The notes under the pieces are model-generated. The model was not told where the DNA came from and searched no databases. It saw only the letters and a list, made by a program, of their open reading frames with translations. A stretch of DNA of 64,000 nt from Streptomyces polyasparticus (GTDB lineage Bacteria; Actinomycetota; Actinomycetes; Streptomycetales; Streptomycetaceae): assembly GCF_014493765.1 (NCBI RefSeq), contig NZ_JACTVJ010000022.1, positions 1-64,000 on the forward strand, read 5' to 3'. Of this stretch, positions 58,137 through 64,000 are shown one piece after another. How positions within the stretch are numbered: position 1 is the first letter of the stretch; every line of letters begins with the position of its first letter. Position numbers and translations under genes: made by a program.

Positions 58137-60251
58137 TCAGGCCTCGAAGCCGCTCCCCGCGGGCGGGCCCGGCAGCAGGCGGAGGATGTAATCGACACCG
58201 ACGGTCGCCGACCGTTCCGTGTAGCCGCGCAGGTAGTGGACGCCGTACGCCTCCGCGCCCAGCTCCGCGCGGGCCTTCTCCTCGCAGGCCCGGCGCGCCT
58301 CGGTCAGCCCCGGCGCGCCGAGGTGCGGTGTGCCCAGGCCGTCCCACAGGCGGTCGGTGACTCCGCAGGCCCGGGCGGCCAGTTCCGGCCGGCCGTCACC
58401 GCAGGCCGCGACGGCGAGTGCGTCGAGGGCGAGAGCCATCCCGAACGGGTCCGCCAGTCGCCGCTTCGCCTCCAGGGCGACGCGCAAGGACCCCAGGGCC
58501 GGGCCGAACCGGCCCTGCGCGATGCTCAGGTTGCCGAGGATGAACTCGCCGAACCCGCCGGCCCACAGCTCGCCGCTCGCCCTGGCGAGCACCTTGAGCC
58601 GGGCCACCGTGTCCCGTGCCTGATCGGGCTCACCCCGGACCACATGCGCCCATGCCCTGGTGGCCAGGCTCATCACCCCGATCCAGGCGAGGCCGAGCCG
58701 CTCGGCTTTCTCGTGCACCTCGTCGAACAGGGGCACCACCTGGTCCGTCTCGCCCAGCACGGTCTTCGCCGAGGCATACGCGTACAGGGCTCCGGTCTCC
58801 GCCGCCTCGTCCTGCTGCTCGACAGCCAGTTCATGCGCCTGCTCGGCCAAGGTGATGCAGGTGCGCAGCTCGCCCTGTGCCAGGGTGGCGTAGGCGCACG
58901 ACCACAGGGCGCGGGCCCGCGGACCCCGGCAGGCGGGATCCGCGGCGAGTGCGGCCTCCGTCCAGCCGCGCACCTCACGTGCGTGCCCGCAGCAGACCCC
59001 GAAGGCGACCAGGTCCCCGGCCATCTCCAACGCCATCTCCACGGAGGACTCCACGCACTCGGACATGGCGAGCCGCAGATTCGGCAGCTCCGCGTACATG
59101 CGCGCGGTCCACTCGACCTGGTGGGGCCCCACCCACGCGTCGCAGAACGTCAGCGCCAGGTGCCGGTAGTAGTCCCGGTGCTTTCTGCGCAACTGCCGTG
59201 TCCCACCCAGCCGTTCGAGCCACTCGGCTCCGTACTCCCGGATCGTGTCGAGCAACCGGTAGCGGTGTGCCCCGTACCCGCCCCCGGCCTTGCCCTCTTG
59301 CAGCACGATGGACTTGGCCACCAGTGAGTTCAGTTCGGCATGGAGATCGAACCCGAAGAACGGCTCCCCGGTGCATACGTAGTCCACGGCCGCGCTCTCG
59401 AAACTGCCGGGGAAGACCGAGAGCCTGGCCCAAAGGAGCCGCTCGCGAGGGGTGCACCACTCGTGGCTCCAGCCGATGCTGGTCCGCAGCCCCGCATGGC
59501 GGTTCCCGGTGGCCGGGGCCTCGGCGGGGGAGAGGGCGGACATCGGCTCGGCGAGCCGCCGGGCCAGCTCCTCGACAGGTGTCGTCCGCAGCCGTGCGGC
59601 GGCGAGTTCGATCGCGAGCGGGATGCCGTCCAACAGGGTGCAGATCCTGGCCAGTTCACCCGCCGGCACAGAGACAGGGCTGCCCTCGTCCGTCGTGCCT
59701 TCCGGCCACGCGCGGTCGGCGAGCAGGGTGACGGCGTCGCCGTCGCGCCCGGTCTCCATCGGGCCGACGGCGATCAGGCGCTCGGCGGGGACGCCCAGCG
59801 GCTGCCGGCTCGTGGCGAGCACGCGCAGGCCGGGCGCGGCGTCCAGGAGCCGCACGGCGAGCTCTCCGCACGCCTCGGCCAGGTGCTCGCATGTGTCCAG
59901 GACAAGGAGCAGCTCCCGCTCCCGTAAGTACTCCACGAGTACGTCGAGCAGTGGCCGGGACGTCTGGTCCACCGGTCCGAGCGCGTTGGTCACGGCCTGC
60001 GGGACGAGGGCCGGGTCGAGCACCGGCGAGAGCTCCACGAACCAGGCCCCTTGGGCCAGCCGGGATCCAAGGCGCTCCGCCGCCCGCAGCGCGATCCGGG
60101 TCTTGCCCACCCCGCCCGGGCCGGTCAGCGTGACCAGGCGGGTCGTGCCGAACGCGCGGGCCGCGGCGCGCAGTTCGCTCTCGCGGCCGACGAAGGTGCT
60201 CGTCTCGGGCGGCAGATTGCCGGGCCGCCCTTGCGGTGCGCAGGTCTTCAT
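58137..60251 (-). CDS. STAND-type ATPase regulator lacking a DNA-binding domain
   Basis: A 704-residue signal-transduction ATPase. NB-ARC-like region: STFVGRESELRAAARAF, Walker A TGPGGVGKTRIAL, Walker B LLLVLDTCEHL, ATSRQPLGVPAERL and GIPLAIELAAARL. A winged-helix linker (SVFPGSFESAAVDYVC) and a TPR-like C-terminal half (about 420-690) follow. Relatives (AfsR/LuxR type) carry a SARP or LuxR helix-turn-helix, but none is present here, so it probably acts through a partner. ATG 60251 follows AGGGGG. Confidence 0.88.
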   Translation of the reverse strand: MKTCAPQGRPGNLPPETSTFVGRESELRAAARAFGTTRLVTLTGPGGVGKTRIALRAAERLGSRLAQGAWFVELSPVLDPALVPQAVTNALGPVDQTSRPLLDVLVEYLRERELLLVLDTCEHLAEACGELAVRLLDAAPGLRVLATSRQPLGVPAERLIAVGPMETGRDGDAVTLLADRAWPEGTTDEGSPVSVPAGELARICTLLDGIPLAIELAAARLRTTPVEELARRLAEPMSALSPAEAPATGNRHAGLRTSIGWSHEWCTPRERLLWARLSVFPGSFESAAVDYVCTGEPFFGFDLHAELNSLVAKSIVLQEGKAGGGYGAHRYRLLDTIREYGAEWLERLGGTRQLRRKHRDYYRHLALTFCDAWVGPHQVEWTARMYAELPNLRLAMSECVESSVEMALEMAGDLVAFGVCCGHAREVRGWTEAALAADPACRGPRARALWSCAYATLAQGELRTCITLAEQAHELAVEQQDEAAETGALYAYASAKTVLGETDQVVPLFDEVHEKAERLGLAWIGVMSLATRAWAHVVRGEPDQARDTVARLKVLARASGELWAGGFGEFILGNLSIAQGRFGPALGSLRVALEAKRRLADPFGMALALDALAVAACGDGRPELAARACGVTDRLWDGLGTPHLGAPGLTEARRACEEKARAELGAEAYGVHYLRGYTERSATVGVDYILRLLPGPPAGSGFEA

Positions 60252-60323
60252 GGCCGACCCCCTAGCCATTCCGACGGTTCGGCTCGATTATCCGCCCGCG
60301 GTGCGGCGGTTTCCGGGGAAACG

Positions 60324-60360
60324 CCCCAAGGCTTGGCACGCGCTTGACGCAGCCTTGGGG
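60324..60360 (-). terminator. Hairpin downstream of the aldolase-family gene
   Basis: CCCCAAGGCT (60324-60333) pairs with AGCCTTGGGG (60351-60360), a 10-bp perfect stem. It lies in the 213-bp gap between the aldolase-family gene and the STAND gene, both on the minus strand. Confidence 0.75.
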
Positions 60361-60464
60361 TGGCTGCGCGGGCTTGTCGGCTGCCCGCCGTGGGGTGCCG
60401 CTGCGCCCACCCGTGCCGCCGTGCGCCACGACTGCCCACAGCTGGGCCACGAGCTGGGTCACGA

Positions 60465-61664
60465 CTACAGCCGCCGTACGAACTCCTCCACCGCCCCCCG
60501 TACATCCTCCGCCGACCACTCCAACCCCGGCCCCGCCACCGTCACCTCGGTCACCGAGAGGCCGGGCGGGCCGTCCGCGAACCAGCGGCGGAACAGCGCC
60601 GTCCCCGTCTCCTCCGCCTGCCGCACCGTGGCCTCGTCGAGCACCGAAGTCCCGTACGGCAGCCACACCTGGAACTGGTGGGTGTGCGGCACCTCGGGAT
60701 GCACCCGGAAGAACGGCACCCCGGCCTTGGTGAACCCCTCGCGCAGCGCCTGCGCGACCACGCGCGCCTGCGCCACGTACGAAGGAAGGCGCGGCAGTTC
60801 GTCCTCGAGGCCGATCAGGGCCGACAGCGCGGTCGGGTACTGCTGGAAGATCTGGCCGCCGTAACGGTGCCGCCAGGTCCTGGTCTCCTCGACGAACGAG
60901 CGCGGACCCGCGAGGACCGCGCCGCCGAGGCCGTCGAGGGACTTGTAGAACGAGACGTACACGCTGTCCGCGAGCGCCGCGATCTCGTCGAGCGGGCGCC
61001 CGAAGTGCGGGGTGCACTCCCACAGCCGCGCCCCGTCGAAGTGCACCACCGCGTCCCGCTCGCGCCCGGCCTCGACCGCGTCCACGAGCTCCTGCCAGGA
61101 CGGCAGCACGAACCCGGGCTCACGCAGCGGCAGTTCGAGCATCAGGGTGCCGAAGGGCTCCTCGAACTCCCTGATCTCCTCGGCGCTCGGCATCCGCGGC
61201 TCGGTGGTCGGATGCACCGTACGCACCCTGCTGACCACGGAGAACGCATCCCGCTCGTGCTGCTCGGGGTGGGCGAGGGGGTGCAGGGCGACCGTCGCAT
61301 TGCCCGTGCGGCCCGCCCATGTCCGTACGGCGATCTGCTGGGCCATCGTGCCCGTGGGGAAGAAGGCCGCGGCCTCCTTGCCGAGCAGCGAGGCCACCCG
61401 GCGCTCCAGCTCCTCGACGATCGCGTCACCATAGATGTCGGAGCTCCGGTCCAGGTCGTACACCTCGGGCGCCCGGCGCGTCAGCCGCCCGAGGTTGTCC
61501 GCGAGCGTGCGGTCGGCCGCAGGGCGCGACAGCACACGCTCCGCCGCCCGGAGCGCCGCAAGCCTCCGCTCCCGCGCGGCCCCCGGATCGTCCTGACCCG
61601 AGCCGTCCGGCTCCGCCCGATCCTGGCTCTGCGCCGCCTGATCCACAGCCTCGATGTCGTCCAT
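60465..61664 (-). CDS. Threonine aldolase-family PLP enzyme
   Basis: A 399-residue fold-type I PLP enzyme of the beta-eliminating lyase group. Visible: DIYGDAIVEELERRVASLLGKEAAAFFPTGTMAQQIAV, VVHFDGARLWECTPHF and the PLP lysine in VSFYKSLDGLGGAVL. Threonine aldolases split threonine into glycine and acetaldehyde; the SFYK motif variant and a long acidic N-terminus leave the substrate open. ATG 61664 follows GAGAGGA. Confidence 0.87.
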   Translation of the reverse strand: MDDIEAVDQAAQSQDRAEPDGSGQDDPGAARERRLAALRAAERVLSRPAADRTLADNLGRLTRRAPEVYDLDRSSDIYGDAIVEELERRVASLLGKEAAAFFPTGTMAQQIAVRTWAGRTGNATVALHPLAHPEQHERDAFSVVSRVRTVHPTTEPRMPSAEEIREFEEPFGTLMLELPLREPGFVLPSWQELVDAVEAGRERDAVVHFDGARLWECTPHFGRPLDEIAALADSVYVSFYKSLDGLGGAVLAGPRSFVEETRTWRHRYGGQIFQQYPTALSALIGLEDELPRLPSYVAQARVVAQALREGFTKAGVPFFRVHPEVPHTHQFQVWLPYGTSVLDEATVRQAEETGTALFRRWFADGPPGLSVTEVTVAGPGLEWSAEDVRGAVEEFVRRL

Positions 61665-61744
61665 CCACAGATCCTCTCGCACACCCGTCCGCCCACGCAC
61701 AGCCTGTGGATAACTCTCCGCGGCTCCGTATCGCCTGTGGACGA
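61639..61744. other. Cluster of DnaA-box-like sites
   Basis: TGATCCACA (61639-61647) and CCATCCACA (61661-61669) lie on the plus strand; TTATCCACA (61713-61705) and TCGTCCACA (61744-61736) on the minus strand. The third is the perfect E. coli consensus. The first two overlap the 5' end of the aldolase-family gene. Confidence 0.5.
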
Positions 61745-61768
61745 CCGGACGGCGACCGGACGACGACC

Positions 61769-61811
61769 GGACCGCGGCCAGGCGAGGACTGGACCGCGGC
61801 CAGGCGAGGAC
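61769..61811. repeat. 22-bp-period tandem repeat
   Basis: A 21-bp unit starting GGACCGCGGCCAGGCGAGGA occurs at 61769-61789 and 61791-61811, within a wider GGACGACGACC-rich stretch. It lies in the 318-bp gap 61665-61982 together with the DnaA-like boxes. Confidence 0.75.
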
Positions 61812-61982
61812 CGGACGACGACCGGACCCCGTCACCCCCCATTGCGTTAACATGACGAGAAATCGTCGGGCAGAGTAGGACGTCGGGGCGGAGCAAGCGC
61901 CACGACCCGGACAGCGCCCGGCAGCAGAGCGGAACGAATCGTCCGGTACCCGGAGCGGACTGGAACGGAAGGCCGTCGTCTA

Positions 61983-62918
61983 GTGAACGCAAGCCACCCC
62001 CCAGGGCCCGGACTGCCGGACCCCGCCGAACGCCCCGCCCGCCTCACCGTGGGCGTCGTGGGCGCCGGCCGCGTGGGCCCCGCGCTCGCCGCGTCCCTGC
62101 AGCTCGCCGGGCACCGCCCCGTCGCCGTCTCCGGCGTCTCGGACGCCTCCGTGCGCCGGGCGGGCGAGATGCTCCCGGGCGTCCCCCTCGTCACCCCCGC
62201 CGAAGTCCTCGCCCGCGCCGACCTCGTGCTGCTCACCGTCCCGGACGACGCCCTGCCGGGCCTGGTCGAGGGCCTGGTGGAGACCGGTGCGGTCCGCCCC
62301 GGCCAGCTGCTCGTCCACACGTCGGGCCGGTACGGCGTCGACGTCCTGAAGCCCGCCCTGCGCGCCGGCGGCCTGCCGCTCGCCCTGCACCCGGCGATGA
62401 CGTTCACCGGCACCGCCGTCGACGTCCAGCGTCTGGCCGGCTGCTCCTTCGGCGTCACCGCGCCCGAGGAGCTGCGCCTTGCCGCCGAGGCGCTCGTGAT
62501 CGAGATGGGCGGCGAGCCCGAGTGGATCGAGGAAGCCGCGCGCCCGCTCTACCACGCGGCCCTCGCGCTGGGCGCGAACCACCTGGTCACGCTGGTCGCC
62601 GAGTCCATGGAGCTGCTCCGCCAGGCCGGTGTCTCGGCCCCGGACCGGATGCTCGGCCCGCTGCTCGGCGCCGCGCTCGACAATGCGCTGCGCTCCGGCG
62701 ACGGCGCCCTCACCGGACCGGTCGCCCGCGGCGACGCGGGTACGGTCGCGGCCCATGTGTCCGAGTTGCGCAAGCACGCGCCCCAGACGGTCGCCGGCTA
62801 TCTCGCGATGGCCCGCGCGACCGCCGACCGCGCCCTCGCGCACGGCCTGCTCAAGCCGGAACTGGCCGAGGACCTGCTCGGCGTCCTGGCCAACGGCGCG
62901 GACGGGACGGACCGATGA
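61983..62918 (+). CDS. Rossmann-fold / DUF2520 dehydrogenase-like protein
   Basis: A 311-residue protein built like 6-phosphogluconate or ketopantoate reductases: N-terminal GxGxx[43 protein letters not shown], then a helical DUF2520 domain ([27 protein letters not shown]). GTG 61983. Its stop overlaps the panC start (ATGA), so it is made with pantothenate synthetase. Many actinomycetes lack panE, and this gene is a candidate ketopantoate reductase (inference). Confidence 0.88.
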   Translation: MNASHPPGPGLPDPAERPARLTVGVVGAGRVGPALAASLQLAGHRPVAVSGVSDASVRRAGEMLPGVPLVTPAEVLARADLVLLTVPDDALPGLVEGLVETGAVRPGQLLVHTSGRYGVDVLKPALRAGGLPLALHPAMTFTGTAVDVQRLAGCSFGVTAPEELRLAAEALVIEMGGEPEWIEEAARPLYHAALALGANHLVTLVAESMELLRQAGVSAPDRMLGPLLGAALDNALRSGDGALTGPVARGDAGTVAAHVSELRKHAPQTVAGYLAMARATADRALAHGLLKPELAEDLLGVLANGADGTDR

Positions 62919-64000
62919 CCGACCTGCCGCGCGCCCCCGAGACGCGGACCACCGAGGCGCACAAGACCGAGGCGCACAAGACCGAGGCGCACAAGACCGA
63001 GGCGCACACGACCGAGGCGCACAACACCGAAGCACCCCACACCACCGCCCCGCGCACCCCCGCCCTCCTCCGCACCGCCGAAGACCTCCACAAGCTCCGC
63101 TACGAGGGCCTGCGCGCGGTCGTCATGACCATGGGCGCCCTGCACGAGGGCCACGCGACCCTGATCCGCCGCGCCCGCGAACTCGCCGGGCCCCGGGGCC
63201 AGGTCCTGGTCACGGTGTTCGTCAACCCGCTGCAGTTCGGCGCGAACGAAGACCTCGACCGCTACCCGCGCACCCTCGACGCGGATCTGGAGATCGCCGG
63301 ACAGGCGGGCGCCGACGCGGTGTTCGCGCCCTACACCGACGAGGTCTACCCCGGCGGCGAGCCCCAGGTCCGCATCACCGCGGGCCCCATGGGCGGCCGC
63401 CTCGAAGGCGCCACGCGCCCCGGCCACTTCGACGGCATGCTCACCGTCGTCGCCAAGCTGCTGCACCTCACGGCCCCGGACATCGCGCTCTACGGCCAGA
63501 AGGACGCCCAGCAACTGGCCCTGATCAAGCGCATGGTGCGCGATCTCAACTTCCCGGTCGAGATCGTCGGCGTGCCGACCGTACGAGAGGCGGACGGGCT
63601 GGCCCTGTCCTCTCGCAACCGCTACCTCTCCGACGCCGAACGCCGCACCGCGCTCGCCCTCTCCGCCGCGCTCTTCGCCGGCCGCGACCGCCTCACCGCG
63701 CAGGCCGCCCTGCACGCCCGCGCCCAGGCCGCACCCTCCACGCGCGAACGCGCCCAGGCGCTCGGCGCACTCGGCGAGGCCCGCGCCGCCGCCGACGCGC
63801 ACGCCGTGGCGCAGGCCCACACGGGCGGCCCCGCTGCGGTACGCGCCGCAGCCCGCGGTGTGCTCGACGACGCGGCCAAGGTCCAACCGCCGCTCGTCCT
63901 GGACTACTTGGCGCTGGTCGACCCGTCCGACTTCACCGAGATCGCCGACGGTTTCACCGGAGAGGCGATCCTCGCGGTCGCCGCGAAGGTGGGCACGACC
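62915..64000 (+). CDS. panC: Pantothenate synthetase (3' end outside window)
   Basis: 362 codons are visible without a stop. The enzyme joins pantoate and beta-alanine using ATP. The HIGH-like motif is in [16 protein letters not shown], with [47 protein letters not shown] and the KMSKS-like [10 protein letters not shown]. The first 48 residues precede the conserved core and contain six TEAHK-like repeats. A helical insertion (about 250-310) is also long. Coupled to the DUF2520 gene. Confidence 0.95.
   Translation, partial: MTDLPRAPETRTTEAHKTEAHKTEAHKTEAHTTEAHNTEAPHTTAPRTPALLRTAEDLHKLRYEGLRAVVMTMGALHEGHATLIRRARELAGPRGQVLVTVFVNPLQFGANEDLDRYPRTLDADLEIAGQAGADAVFAPYTDEVYPGGEPQVRITAGPMGGRLEGATRPGHFDGMLTVVAKLLHLTAPDIALYGQKDAQQLALIKRMVRDLNFPVEIVGVPTVREADGLALSSRNRYLSDAERRTALALSAALFAGRDRLTAQAALHARAQAAPSTRERAQALGALGEARAAADAHAVAQAHTGGPAAVRAAARGVLDDAAKVQPPLVLDYLALVDPSDFTEIADGFTGEAILAVAAKVGTT
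62951..63040 (+). repeat. 15-bp tandem repeat in the 5' end of panC
   Basis: Six in-frame units starting at 62951 every 15 bp encode [25 protein letters not shown] and TEAPH (residues 13-42). Array units are nearly identical at the DNA level, which suggests recent expansion. Confidence 0.92.

Overview
The window is a stretch of a Streptomyces (or very close actinomycete) chromosome core. GC content and third-position GC are very high throughout, GTG starts and 4-bp ATGA/GTGA gene overlaps are common, and several gene sets are typical of the genus: a tipA orthologue, a DUF397/XRE/HATPase regulatory trio, the ftsH-folE / folP-folB-folK block with tilS and hpt, a divergent glycine-betaine-type ABC transporter, and PH-domain and NuoD-like genes next to midA. 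From memory, the order resembles the S. coelicolor SCO3380s-SCO3430s region. No tRNA, rRNA, CRISPR array, insertion sequence, prophage or biosynthetic cluster was seen. The last gene, panC, runs off the right edge.

Layout. 0-4.6 kb: a second DNA polymerase I-like gene with two small overlapping companions, a small GntR regulator with an operator array, a nitrilase-family hydrolase, and an NmrA/QOR2-type oxidoreductase divergent from an HxlR regulator. 5-10 kb: DUF2786 protein, FUSC membrane protein, and a VOC-ArsR-SRPBCC operon behind two palindromes. 10-12 kb: a WhiJ-like trio in which two genes share an almost identical 28-bp promoter element. 12-18 kb: aldehyde dehydrogenase lacking the usual catalytic Glu, DinB protein, and a PadR regulon (VOC protein, PadR, DrrAB-type ABC exporter) with three matching operators. 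18-26 kb: BNR-repeat lipoprotein, glutamate decarboxylase, tipA with its promoter, YbjQ, DedA, TetR/RibD-type reductase pair, ThrE-type exporter. 26-38 kb: inorganic pyrophosphatase, PBP4-type DD-peptidase, zinc metalloprotease, tilS, hpt, ftsH, folE and the convergent folP-NTF2 / folB-folK-DUF3180 genes. 38-46 kb: MprF/LysX-type protein, secreted-type esterase, betaine ABC transporter, coiled-coil membrane protein. 46.8-51.6 kb: midA overlapping a lone nuoD homologue tail to tail, two PH-domain membrane proteins, AlkD-type protein. 51.7-58 kb: NarL-type two-component system, TmrB-like ATPase, CPBP-PadR-membrane protein operon, ArsR-type regulator. 58-64 kb: STAND ATPase, threonine-aldolase-family enzyme, DUF2520 dehydrogenase and panC.

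How the parts fit. The folate block carries four pathway enzymes (FolE, FolB, FolK, FolP) arranged convergently around a strong bidirectional hairpin at 34.5 kb. MidA and the NuoD homologue look like a modifying enzyme and its substrate encoded as neighbours. DUF2520 plus PanC are translationally coupled and point to pantothenate synthesis. At least five local regulators (GntR, ArsR, two PadR, TetR) have repeated or palindromic sites at the expected promoters.

A second theme is short tandem repeats. I count at least twelve separate arrays (unit 12-34 bp), mostly just downstream of genes, but two are inside the 5' ends of coding sequences (HxlR and PanC). A dispersed GC-rich hairpin element also occurs at about 6.2, 46.6 and 54.4 kb, with a compensatory base change between two copies.
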